Assembly (NCBI RefSeq): GCF_964204645.1
Contig: NC_134030.1
Coordinates: 22,079,210 to 22,139,209 of the forward strand
Source of the DNA: Tubulanus polymorphus
Lineage: Eukaryota; Nemertea; Palaeonemertea; Tubulaniformes; Tubulanidae
Direction: 5' to 3'
DNA length: 60,000 nt
Shown here: positions 45,536-57,100 of the stretch, in pieces
How the letters are laid out: every line of letters begins with the position of its first letter
How positions within the stretch are numbered: position 1 is the stretch's first letter
Notes under the pieces: generated by a model
What the model was told of the DNA's origin: nothing
Seen by the model: only the letters and a program-made list of their open reading frames with translations
Databases searched by the model: none
Translations under genes and position numbers: made by a program

Positions 45536-46489
45536 TACATGTACCGCGCTAAACGAAACTATCTTAGCAACTTCTTACGCACTGGGGTCCGTGAGGTGCG
45601 TTAGGCTTGAGTGAAAACTTAATGTGAATGACTTAATTTCAACCCATGATCTCAAAATAAACTCATAACTGTGGAACTGGGTCTAAAAAGAGAAAAGTGT
45701 GGTTTAAGATAAAATCATTGTAATTTGTGTTATTTATTTCATGCTCTATTGTAGTGCTACATTTACTAATTAGCAGATTGTTCGTTAAAATTGATTAATC
45801 TAATTGTAATTGATTATTCTCGAATATTTTGTGCTTTTCGCGGACGACTGAAATACTGTCGCAAAGATACAGTCTGTATCTAATAGTCCTACTTAAATGT
45901 TCAATAACTATGGACTTTTAAGAGTCCATGAATGAACTAACTGAAACAAGTCGGATTTAGGATTTATAACTGAGACGCTTTTGTATATTGTGAAATTACT
46001 GAAATATACCGTGTAACTGAATTGCGCAATAGATTGATTATAACAGAATGTGTAGGCATCTTGAGATCTAGGGGATTAATCGATTAATTATTTACTAAAA
46101 CATACTATATTGTGATCTAACTAGAACAGTCTTGGAGGCCATTGGAGTGATCTTACTGCATTTTGATCTGAATTGATTTATTTGAACCAGTTTTGTAAAA
46201 CTTTTATGAAACCGATGATGTTTGATGCGGTTTGTAAGACCATGGAGATCGTGGACTCCTGGTAAAACCAGGGAGATCGTGGGCTTCTAGTAAAACTTTG
46301 TACTGTGTTTTTGTGCTAGAAATCGCTAATGATGTAACGTGCTTCTTTTATTCGCTGAAATAAAAAGAATTTATCTATAAATGTGAAGTCATTGTTTTCT
46401 TGTGTCAAATGCAGCCGAGGTAGAATCGACCCGGGTCGCTGGTGAAGTTCAACGTTTTTTGATATCATTCCCTGGATGATAAGGAGAAG

Positions 46490-47178
46490 GTGCCGGGCGG
46501 AGGGGAGGGAGCGGGGTAACGTCCTCGACTGAATTATAATCCGTTTTATATAAAAATATGTAATGAGTGGTACTAGTCTCTTTAAATAGAACAGTCTGCA
46601 AACGACTTGAAAGATAGTTTCAAAACCAAAGTAATGTTGTACCTCTAATGCCATGATGGCAAAGTTTAGACAATAGAATTTCATGGTTTACTGTATCAAA
46701 TGCACGTGAAAGGTCTAAAAATATTCCTATAGTAGATTTGCCATTGTCTAAATTATTGATTATTTTATCTATAATAACAGTAATAGCCATGTCAGTGGAA
46801 TGGTCTTTCCTAAATCCAAATTGACATGGAGATTGTATTTTATGTTTGTCCAAAAAACTTATAACTCTTTTATAGATAACTTTTTCTAAGATCTTAGAAA
46901 TACATGTCTGGAAGAATTGATATAGGTCTGTAATTTGAAAAATGAGAAGCATCTCCAGATTTAAATCTTCGATATTTTGATGGATTCAGGTACTTGCCCA
47001 TTAGCTAGACTTAGATTCAGGATATGAGATAACGGCATAGATATAACGTTAATAACTATCTTGAGGATCTTTTGATTAATACCATCATGACCAGTGTTAT
47101 CGCTATTTTTGAATTTTGAAACTATATTTTCAATTTCTAAACAATCTGTAGGAGAGATAAACAAATTATTTTGTTATG
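46490..47178 (-). pseudogene. LINE reverse transcriptase relic, RT part
   Basis: Minus-strand frames give CLEIENIVSKFKNSDNTGHDGI, then (after frameshifts) SNYRPISILP, ISKILEKVIYKR, CQFGFRKDHSTD, FLDLSRAFDTVNH (RT motif A with its Asp) and LCHHGIRG, then YLSSRLQTVLFKETSTTHYIF. This is the fingers-palm region of a non-LTR retrotransposon RT of the jockey/CR1-like kind. The YADD motif is absent because the copy stops near 46490. Several frameshifts make it dead. Confidence 0.8.
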
Positions 47179-48104
47179 TGGCGGACCCAGAAAAGAGAAC
47201 AGGAAAATTAATTTTAATGAATTATTTGACGCCTGCGAAAAAATGCAGAATTTTTGGGATAAGCTTACGTGGGATTGAAAATTTGAAATCGAAGTTTTAA
47301 GAAATTTGGGTTTGAGGTTTGGGTAGCAGGTCGGCCGGGCTAAATCCCGGCCGGGGACCAGTCACTCGATATCCTATCTTGAGTCTGGGTTGAAGTAGAC
47401 ATTGTCATTTGAAATAGCAATAGGCTTGTTTATGTTATTCCGTATGAATTACGCCCGTGTTTTGTATGTTGTGTTTTCTTATTCTAAAATTTGTAACTTT
47501 ATTGAATTTGGGAATCTTATATGTAATGCTCAACATAATCATCAATAACGAATAATTAAATTGTCGCCTGAAGCACATGCCATCAGAGGACGCGGAGCCG
47601 TATATGACAGCTATGCTATTATAAATTGCTAATCTCATGAAACCGGCATACCCCTAATATCGAACATACTTTCTAAAACATTTGAATATTGAAATTATAT
47701 GTTTACACGTTTTTATATAGACCGCTTGAAGCCGTCGATGAAATTCACACCGGCCCTACACAGATCGTAGATAGCTTCGTCATTCCACCAGCATCCACAT
47801 GTCAGGGTCTGACTTTTATATCAGACTTCCAAATCGTGTATAGATCCGCCATTATGACCGAATAATCCGATTTACTTATCATTTCTATTTATGCCTACCT
47901 CTTCTGATATAATCATACATCAATTATTACTATTACAATACGTCTTCTAATGACATTATGTAATCACAGTAAGACATTCTACATCTTTGTCAATTATATT
48001 TTGCCAAGTAGCTTGGTTGTGTACACATAGACCTGTGATGTTTTGCACATCGATTTACGGTTGTCGTTTGTAAAATGACGCTGAATGGTTAGCATTGTTT
48101 AGGT
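47179..48104. mobile_element. Probable insertion inside the LINE relic
   Basis: The LINE reading stops at about 47178 and resumes at about 48105 with protein order preserved, so about 925 bases appear inserted. The insert has no recognised coding region and its ends were not resolved. Confidence 0.4.
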
Positions 48105-48400
48105 TTCATAATGGTAACGTTTTATAAGGCGTCAAAAAATGTTTCCTTATTAGGTAAAATATCATTTGCTAAATTTGGACCCGCTTGTGTGAGACACTCA
48201 TTAAATTCATTGGCTATAGTAAGATTATTTTCGTACAGAACACCATTCTTTTCAAAAATATCTGGAAATCAAGGCTTTGTGATTGTCTATTAATTAGGTT
48301 ATTAATTATTTTCCAGGTTTCTTTGGAGTCTCTCGCATTGTTTAACATAGTATTATAATGCAGCCTTTTAGCTTTTTGATACAAGAATTAACAAGAGGAC
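48105..48400 (-). pseudogene. LINE relic, segment before the RT
   Basis: Minus-strand pieces YYNTMLNNARDSKETWKIINNLI and NGVLYENNLTIANEFNECLTQAGPNLANDILPNKETFFDAL (in two frames) match the linker that precedes the RT domain in LINE polyproteins and continue, in order, into the RT piece at 47178. Confidence 0.7.
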
Positions 48401-49084
48401 TTCAAAGTCCTGGGGTTCGAAGAAGCAAAGTCTGATGTACTAAATTATAAATCACATAAAAGAAAGGCAAATTATGAAAAGAAATTGCTATTCCATTAGA
48501 GAAGTTTGTTTTCAATTTGTTTTCCGTTTGCATTGCGCACGTGTTAAATGATATGCTTTGTAATTATATTAAGGTGTAATAAAGTTATTTTGAGTTTGAA
48601 TTTTGAATTTGAATTGTTTACATCTGACGTCATCGATAAAATGCGGCGCGCAGCTGAGCTTGCCTGTCAATCAACATGATTGGTTTACACTAAAAATACG
48701 CTCACTTGAAAAACTTGTAGTGTATCAATGTAGAATTTTCGGCACAATATCCGATGCTAAATACCTTACTTTAAAGGTTTATTTGGTGTAAATCGGATCA
48801 CAAATATTTCTAATATTTTGTTCTTAACTTTTGAAGTGGAAGCCGGTGTCGGCATCAACGTGTGTATGGCTGTACGTACGGGTACTGGCGCTTTATCTGG
48901 CTAAGCATTGATGGTGTATTTATGCGCGAGTAGATGTAATGACTTGTTTTAACCAACCGCTAAATCAGCATTCATTACGCATGATTTTAGAAAATGATAT
49001 TATTCAGAGTATTTGAATATATCTATCATGATAATTATAATATTCTTAAGACAAGCGAATTACGTATGTGGACCTATTTCATTG
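48401..49084. mobile_element. Probable second insertion, with plus-strand retroelement 3' end
   Basis: Near 48570-48615, aataaagttattttgagtttgaattttgaatttgaa looks like a LINE or SINE 3' terminus with a (TTTGAA)n tail. The rest of the interval is unassigned and separates two pieces of the same antisense LINE. Confidence 0.4.
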
Positions 49085-49450
49085 AGGCGTATCAGTCAAT
49101 CTGAAAAAAAAACCTTCCGATCCTGTCCTGTTTGATGACTGCAACTTGACGATAGCTTAGGTTCTCATTCTTCGAACCAAAAACGTTTCTGTATCTATTG
49201 TAGATGTCTCTATCAGTCTGAAGTTTGCTAAAATCTTCTATAGAGAGAATCCCTTCTTTTAAAGAAATCAATAAACCGTTGGTAAACCTTTCGTGTCCCA
49301 TCGAAAATCTTCTATTGATTATAGGGAAGCATTCCGTGTTGTATTTATAGAATACATCATAAAAAGAGTTATAGGCCACAGTATCGTGGATATTAATCAC
49401 ATGGGTCCAATCATGTGCAATAAATATCATATAAATTATGACATTCATTC
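49085..49450 (-). pseudogene. LINE relic, upstream linker segment
   Basis: A minus-strand open frame of 118 residues contains DWTHVINIHDTVAYNSFYDVF, CFPIINRRF, RFTNGLLISLKEG and RYRNVFGS, the usual pattern between endonuclease and RT in LINE proteins. It is collinear with the pieces at 48400 and 47178. The endonuclease part is not present. Confidence 0.7.
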
Positions 49451-49490
49451 ATCCATTCATTCATTCATTCATTCATTCATTCATTCATTC
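49441..49490. repeat. (ATTC)n microsatellite
   Basis: About eleven cattcattcatt units, directly at the 5' end of the LINE relic. Confidence 0.95.
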
Positions 49491-51240
49491 AAGTGTGGAC
49501 GATCAGTTTTTGAAAGGTTTTGAAAGTGCGCTGATAAATTGTCTAATATCTGGTGTTCGTAATTCATTTTCAATAAAAACCGTCTTAGATGACGAACTGA
49601 ACACATGTGAAGTGTGGACAATCAGTTTTTGAAAGTGAGCTGATAAAATGTCTAATGTCTGGTGTTTTTAGTTCATTTCCAATTAAAAATGTCTCAAGTG
49701 AAGCACTGAACACATGTGAAGTGTGGACGATCAGTTGTTGAAAGTGAGCTGATGTCTAATGTCTGGTGTTTGTAGTTCATTTTCAATTGAAAATGTCTAA
49801 GGTGAAGTTCTGAAGTTCTGAAATTTATTTTCTGCACTTTCCATTCAAATCCTTGTCGTTAAGGTAAGATTCCAATTTTCATATTTCGACTTTTTGATAA
49901 CGAAAACCGAAGGTAGGACTGTATTTCGGAATGAAATGCTGATAATATTTTGCACCTTTGACACTGGATGAATTCCAGAACTGTAACCTAGGATACGGTT
50001 TGTACTGTAAGTTTCAAAACCAGTAGTTGACATATGAATGCGGCGTGTATTGAAGATCTATGAACTTTTCAACTTTTTGTCATCTGCTGTAAATTCAACT
50101 TCGCCGCTCGATATATGATTCCTCTGAATCATCATTCCTCGTTTCAAAATACATATCTACCTGCGTATATCTAATATCACAGTTTGTGAAAGTGTGCTGA
50201 TAAAATGTCTAATATCTGGTGTTTGTAGTTCATTTTTAATTAAAAATGTCTCAGGTGAAGCCCTGAACACATGTGAAGTGTGGACGATCAGTTTATGAAA
50301 GTGTGCTGATAAAATGTCTAATGTCTGGTGTTTGTAGTCCATTTTCAATTAAAAATGTCTCAGGTGAAGCCCTGAACACATGTGAAGTGTGGACGATCAG
50401 TTTATGAAAGTGTGCTGATAAAATGTCTAATATCTGGTGTTTGTAGTTCATTTTCAATTAAAAATGTCTCAGGTGAAGCCCTGAACACATGTGAAGTGTG
50501 GACGATCAGTTTATGAAAGTGTGCTGATAAAATGTCTAATATCTGGTGTTTGTAGTCCATTTTCAATTAAAAATGTCTCAGTTGAAGCACTGAACACATG
50601 TGAAGTGTGGACGATCAGTTTTTGAAAGTGTGCTGATAAAATGTCTAATATCTGGTGTTTGTAGTTCATTTTCAATTAAAAATGTCTCAGGTGAAGCACT
50701 GAACACATGTGAAGTGTGGACGATCAGTTTTTGAAATGTGCTGATAAAGTGTCTAGTTTTTTAATTTGAAGTGCGCTTTAAATTAAAATTTCTGCAATTC
50801 TGTAAAAGCTTCCGATTTTTACATCAATATTTTCAATGGCGAATCCGGGAGCGAAATTGTATTTCGGACGGAAAACTTTGAAAATATTTTGCGCATTTGA
50901 CAAACGGAGAATCCCAGAATGAAGCTGTTACCTAGGATACGGTTTGTACTGTAAGTTTCAAAACCAGTAGTTGATATACGAAATGCGTGTATTGAAGATC
51001 TATGAACTTTTCAACTTTTTGTCATTTGCTCGGGTTGTAAATTATATGTTCAACTTCGCCGCTCGATAGTTCCTCGTTCCGATGCGTATATAGCCCTGAA
51101 GGCTTCGAAGTTAATTAGAGAGAACTTCAAACAACCACCATCTCATCTATCCTGATATCTAAAACCCGATCGATTCCTCTGAATCATCATTCCTCGTTTC
51201 AAAATACATATCTACCTGCATATATCTAATATCATAGTAA
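49491..51240. repeat. 109-bp tandem repeats in a larger duplicated unit
   Basis: Units of about 109 bp (gtgtggacgatcagtttNtgaaagtg-gctgataaaatgtctaat-tctggtgtttgtag...) occur about three times at 49491-49815 and five to six times at 50176-50760. Each array is followed by a similar ~350-480 bp segment (49830-50175; 50770-51240) sharing 'cctaggatacggtttgtactgtaagtttcaaaaccagtagttga' and 'gaatcatcattcctcgtttcaaaatacatatctacctgc'. So array plus spacer was duplicated as one unit. Confidence 0.85.
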
Positions 51241-51299
51241 TTCAAAGTTTCTAGATATTTTTCATTTGACTGTACAAAACCAACGCCCAGTAACTGACG

Positions 51300-51660
51300 T
51301 GTTGCACAGAAACTTTGGAGCCGACTTAAAACCGGGCTCAGTTGCTCAAAGGTTCGTTCGAACTGGAGCTAACTATAAACCTAGGCTGGTTTTATTGACT
51401 AGTTTTATCGTTAGCCCTTGTGTAAACTCAGAGGGAGTATTTCAGGGCCAGTCGCCACAGTCACGACTTAATTGGTCGACTATACACAACTAAGAGGGTT
51501 TTAGACTGAGGTTACATTTAAGCCATGAACTCAACTCTGGGACCAGTTCCATAGTCGAGACTTACGTCCAAAAGTGGTCATCGATCTTTGAATTCATTAC
51601 ATTGGCTATTAGAACTAAGACTAAGCAATGACCATGGAGCCGGCCCCAGAAGTCGTAATT
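51300..51660. repeat. MITE cluster
   Basis: 51538-51650 has 'gggaccagttccatagtcgagac' at the left and 'gaccatggagccggcccc' inverted at the right. Similar half-elements lie at about 51310-51540 and 51715-51765. Confidence 0.5.
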
Positions 51661-51919
51661 TGCTTACATTATGCAAAATATTAAATTGTTTGAGACCATT
51701 TGTTCTTCGGGAAATCTAACAACTACTTATGCAACTGGAGCCCGGGGTTAAAGTTAAAACCGATCCTAGTCCATGAGGGACTGATTTTTGAATTTATACT
51801 TGGATATAAAGTACTTAGATTTAACGATTTAAAGGATTTAACAAAATCAGAATTTAATCCTAAGCAAGAAAATTTATTTGATTTCACACTGTATAAATAC
51901 AACGAATTCTATAGAACAA

Positions 51920-52300
51920 AGAACTATCGGTTATAACGAACAGATTTTCTGGTCCCGTGAAGTTCGTTGTAACGAGGTTTCGCTGTATATAGAACTATCG
52001 GTTATAGCGAACAGATTTTCTGGTCTCCTGAAGTTCGTTGTAACGAGGTTCCGCTGTATATAGAACTATCGGTTATAGCGAACAGATTTTATGGTCTCCT
52101 GAAATTCGTTGTAACGAGGTTCCGCTGTCTATAGAACTATCGGTTATAGCGAACAGATTTTCTGGTCTCCTGAAGTTCGTTGTAACGAGGTTCCGCTCTA
52201 TATAGAACTATCGGTTATAACGAACAGATTTTCTGGTCTCCTGAAGTTCGTTGTAACGAGGTTCCGCTGTATATAGAACTATCGGTTATGGCGCCCTTAA
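51920..52300. repeat. 71-bp tandem repeat
   Basis: About five copies of tatagaactatcggttatagcgaacagattttctggtctcctgaagttcgttgtaacgaggttccgctgta, exact period 71 bp between 51988 and 52059. It lies 0.6 kb upstream of the receptor gene. Confidence 0.9.
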
Positions 52301-52922
52301 GTTCGTTGTAATCGGGAAACTAGAAATTTGAACTGCCCAAATCTATCGGGTCGTTGTATCGACAAAAATGGATAATTGGTTTTTATCCAAATAATTGAAT
52401 TCATTGTCGCCCATGCATTGATTAAACAAAGCGCCTCTCAAGAACACAAGGTCCTTTATTAGCTCCGTGGAAATAAATATCAGACCCAATTTAACAGTTT
52501 CCGTTACAGATCTCAAATTCTAACAATTTCGACTTCAAAATACGTAGGACGTATGACGTCATCAATGTAGTTCTAGTAAATGTTTCTAAAAACCTGAAAT
52601 TCGTGTGTGAACAATTCTAAAAATCTTTGAAAATTATGAGTTGAATGAATTGACGCCTTCAATCTTTCACTTCAAGTAACATGAAATCTAGAATTAATAT
52701 ATATTTGAAACTAATTGAGAAACCGATCTGTCAGCGAAAAAGTTCAAATATGCAAAACTGGAATCGGTTTCAAAATAATTGCAGCAGCGACGAAAAATAT
52801 CTATTTCAAAGAATTCTCAGCGAATTTTCTGATTGGACGAACTGTTATTTGTGATCGCTTGTTATTCGACGAAAAGATATGCGAATTATAGTTTGAAAGA
52901 TTCGGTTCATTCTGTCGTGTTG
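52301..52922 (+). other. Upstream region of the GPCR gene
   Basis: AT-rich. No TATA box or other promoter element could be assigned with confidence; a 'gattgg' (CCAAT-like, reversed) lies near 52829. Confidence 0.3.
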
Positions 52923-52934
52923 ATGCTGTTCGGT

Positions 52935-54125
52935 ATGGATCGACTGAGAGCGCTGTTTATAGCGTCGCTGATCGTCTGGCGAGTTAACATCGCACACGCT
53001 GATCTGTCTGACTCTGTGACGGTTAGTTCGTCTTGCAACAACACTTGGTACCCCGTCGATTCTACGTCCGGTTACATCGTTTCACCGAATTACCCGTCGT
53101 TAACGCGCGGCGTTGAATGTCGTTGGTTCGTCAAAAGCTCTTTACCGGGAACTTTCAACATCGAACTATACTACGACATCGAGCCGTCGATATTCTGTAG
53201 TGATAACTACCTTCTCGTCGGTGAGTCCGATAACAGATTCTGCGGCGAAGGAAAATATGAAATCCGCCGTAACGATTCGATCTCGTTGATGTTTAGAAGT
53301 AACGTCGATGGTGCGCGGGGTAGTCGGATTTATATCATATATCGCTTCGAACGAAACCATTTGAAATTGAATCACAACTGCAGGGAAGCTTTGCACAGTA
53401 TAAACAAATTACAAACTTCGGCAGGATACAAATTCGCATTATATTTACGTCAATGTAAATTGGATTTGGAATGGATCGGGATCCCGGATGGTTTCGCTAT
53501 GAATTTGACGTTCATACAGATCGATTTCAGATTATCTCCTGGCGCTGATTCAGCGACAACTGTTCAAATTTACGACGGATGGAACACCAGTGAACCTATA
53601 GCTGTTATACCAGAACAAACCGGGCATCCACCTTCATCATTTTATACTAAAACAAACAAAGCCATTATCAGTTTTCTACAAAACCAAAACATCAACTCAC
53701 AACTATCAGTTCAGGTGTATAGAATATCTGATTGGTACGTCTCTAATCCGTTAATTCAAATCTCTCATAACGAGTCTGGAGTGCTCATAACTGATGACAA
53801 CAGTTTACACGTAATAACTCGATCAAAACACTTACACTGCTGGTCTATCAAAGTGCAGGTGTTACAGTACGTCATCTTCAACTGGACACGTGATCTCAGC
53901 ACATCCGGTGACGTCATTGGTGTATATAAACTAGAAGGGTTACGCGTTGTAGGAACTGATATTTTACTCGGTTACAACTACCTGGAATCACTGAGTGTTA
54001 AATCTGACGGCTTTCTCGTCATACTGTGCGTTTTAATAAGACCAGGTGTTTTACAATGGAAGATAAAGATTGACTTTTACGTTAAATCTATTTCTATAGG
54101 AGACGTACAAGTCAACAAACCCAGG
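52935..54125 (+). CDS. GPCR exon 1: signal peptide and CUB domains
   Basis: Start chosen at MDRLRALFIASLIVW..., which gives a clean signal peptide ending AHA. The CUB domain shows SGYIVSPNYPS, a Cys pair around CRWFV and FCSDNYLLVGE, and a further Cys in RFCGEG. Donor agg|gtaagt, phase 0. Codon use is richer in GC (tcg, gtcg) than the intergenic DNA, a clear coding signal. Confidence 0.85.
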
Positions 54126-57100
54126 GTAAGTAAAATTAACTACTCAGCTTTATCTAAATTAAATGTAAACTCTACAAACTATTTTTAGATTAAACTCTAA
54201 AAACTATTCTAAAACCCTTTTGTGATACAATCTTAACACGAATTAAAAGAAATACCGGTACCGAAGTCGTATAAAATGAAATCCCACATGAAAATAAGAG
54301 GACTTAGTTTTAGACATATCCAAAATAAACGGGTTTAAATATATAAGAAATATGAGGCGTAATTAATTCTTTCCATGATTAATTTCAACTTTACACCTTT
54401 TATACTTTTAGTATTTTACATTAAGTATTTTATATTTAGTATTTTTACTATTAATGACGAATTTTTTTATTTTGTAGATATCTCGCTCCAGTGCCAGTTT
54501 ACATCCTCGCTCTCTGTTCCCGACGACAAAGAAGACAACATTATCGTATCGTATAAATACTTTAGAATTTAAACGGAAAGTTGAAATCTATGAGGATAAT
54601 TTCAGACTAACAGTTTTATCAGAGACGTGCGAGAGAGCTGGATTTTATATATATGATGGTGGTAATTTTACAGCTAGACGCTATGGTCCGTATTGTCCTA
54701 GTTATAAATACGGTCGTCACGTCGTCAGGCTGATTACATCAGGAGGACCGGTTACTGTAGTAGGATACGCTTATAACTGGGATAATTTGGTTCCAGATCT
54801 AATAACGCTAATCCACTCAGCAGCAGCTCTCAGATTCAATCCTACTGATTGTGACGGGTATGTTCTACATGAAGGAGAAAGTCAGATCAATATGACGTCA
54901 CACTGTCTCGTGATTACACCTGAAAACCGGCGCCTTCCTTTAGAAAACATTTATATATTATCAGAATATGATTATCAAATTGACGCGTGTTATCCAGCGC
55001 GATACTCGGGTAGAACATGTGACATGGAAATGAGTTTATCAAATCAGTTTCTCAATAACAGTTTCGTATTAAACACTTTGAAATTGTTCGACAAATATCA
55101 ATTCTGGAATTTTAAATTGATAGTTAAACTACGTCGTAAATGTCAAGGAGAGAAAATACCTACAAAATATTCAGTTGGTGTTTCATTTTTCCCGGATAGG
55201 GATGAATGTGGAATCGTACAATCACCGAACTATCCGGGATCGGCGGGATATACTTCGGAATCTTTGTATTATAGCTTTGAAAACCCGATAGAAAATAATC
55301 GAATTCAATATTACAGATTTATAATCATATTTATTCAGACTTTACCGTGCAGTAAGTTATCTTCAAAAGACAAAGACCCAATTCTTTTTAAACAACGTAT
55401 AATTGACCTTAACGATAATGGATTAATTATTCCAAATAGCGAAGTCCAACATCAAATTACAATATGCGGAACTTATGCTAAACGTGGAAATGTATTTTAT
55501 AGTTTAAGGGACAATGATTTGCATTTTGAGATAAAGGAACGCATTCCCACATTTGAAATACAATACAATTTAGAAAAGTCGTTACCAATAAAACAGTTTG
55601 ATAAAATCCACTGTAAATCAGGATTTGTAGATTCGGGAATTTCCTGCGTCAAATACATCAGAGATGAACGTCTGAATTGGCAGAACGCTGAAATGTACTG
55701 TCAACAGAAATACGGAGGACATCTTCTCAGTATCAACTCACAAGATGAAATGATTTCTGTTAAAAGATTATTCGCCACGAAACTGCTTAGAAAGGGATAT
55801 ACCCAGGAGGCGCTTATAATGATGATCGGGCTAAAATTCAAGGTAACTTCCTAACGGCAAAGTAAGAAAAAAAGGAAAATAAAAAAGGATTCGAATCAAA
55901 AACTCCCAAAATGCGGATAATTGGAATCAATTTGAGCAAAAGATTTTTAGAAATAACGCTCTGTGAAATGACTTCATTCATTAACTTAGTTCTGACCCAT
56001 AACCCACGCCACATTTGAAATAAAAGATCCTGAGGCCCGAAAAAATGATTTTTTCAAAACAATATTGAAGTTAGAGCAGACACCTTCGACAAGTTCGCCA
56101 TCTAACGGAAAATTAGGTTAGTAGGCTAGTCACCTGTGAAGTGACCACGACCATATTTCAGGTTTTCTCTGTCATACCCCGCGTGACATTGCCATGGAGT
56201 GGGGTTTCTAAAGCTAATTGTAGTTTAGTTGTTGAATCGTTAATGGTTATTTAAGTGGTTAATAAAAATGCTGAAACCATTTTTGCAGTCGATAAATGAA
56301 AATGAATTCTATCTTAACAGAATAATGGTTATTACACGTGGACTGATGGTAAACCATTGAGCTACACAGAGTGGTTTAAACCTGCTATGATAAACGAAAC
56401 GATACCAGAAGTTATTCAAGGATTGATATCTCCTCTACGAAAACAACCGATAAATGACGTCAATATGCTGTGTACGGCGATGATACTGAATAATCCACGA
56501 GGATCAGCGAACTGGGTTCGATTCCCGTGTCAAATCGAGGAGACTCGAACAACTTTCATTTGCGAATCGGATAGAATTGACGTCGATTCAGAACGCATGG
56601 ATAATTCGACACTTAAAAATCAAAATACAACGAGCATCATAGAAATAACTGATACTCATAACGATATCGTATTTCTATATGGGAATAAAAATGTTCTAAA
56701 TTCGAATAGAACCAATAATAACTCGACTTGTAAAAGAGGTTGGCAAAATGTGGACGGTAAATGTTGTCAAATGCTCACAGATTGGAACAACAATCGAAGT
56801 TTGGATATTCGAAGTGCTACGAAAATGTGTCTTGACCTTCACGCTGAAATAGGCATTGTAGCTAATCACATGGAAAATGAAATAAAAGCATTAATTGACG
56901 CGTTCAGTTTTAAACACCAATATGGCGCTATACTGACTATGGATGCTAGGAAAATGTTTCAAGTGATCGAACCAGTTTTGACAAGGGATGAAATCACTTT
57001 TATCGAGTCGTTGAAATGGTCGATAAAACCGTGGAATAATCAGACAAACAACGTTCATTCCGTGCTATGTTCCTACAATGTAACTGGTGAAGAGTTGGCT

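Larger units (their letters stand above)
44184..46390 (+). other. Terminal exon and 3' UTR of gene B
   Basis: Acceptor ttaatag ends at 44183. Spliced to 43434, the frame reads Arg-Ala-stop (TAG 44189-44191), so most of this exon, including the 36-bp repeat, would be untranslated. AATAAA at 46359-46364 lies in the block conserved with gene Z. Similarity to the Z copy continues past the poly(A) site to about 46455 ('tgcagccg-ggtag-a-cgacc-cgggtcg'), so the duplicated unit included the 3' flank. Confidence 0.6.

Noticed and set aside
49293-49632. Plus-strand frames with HPFIHSFIHS repeats
   Set aside because: These are the ATTC microsatellite translated; the minus strand carries the LINE relic.
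54787-55854. Start of a separate gene at the long open frame beginning 54787
   Set aside because: That first codon is TTG; the frame is open back to the acceptor at 54477 and joins exon 1 in phase 0.
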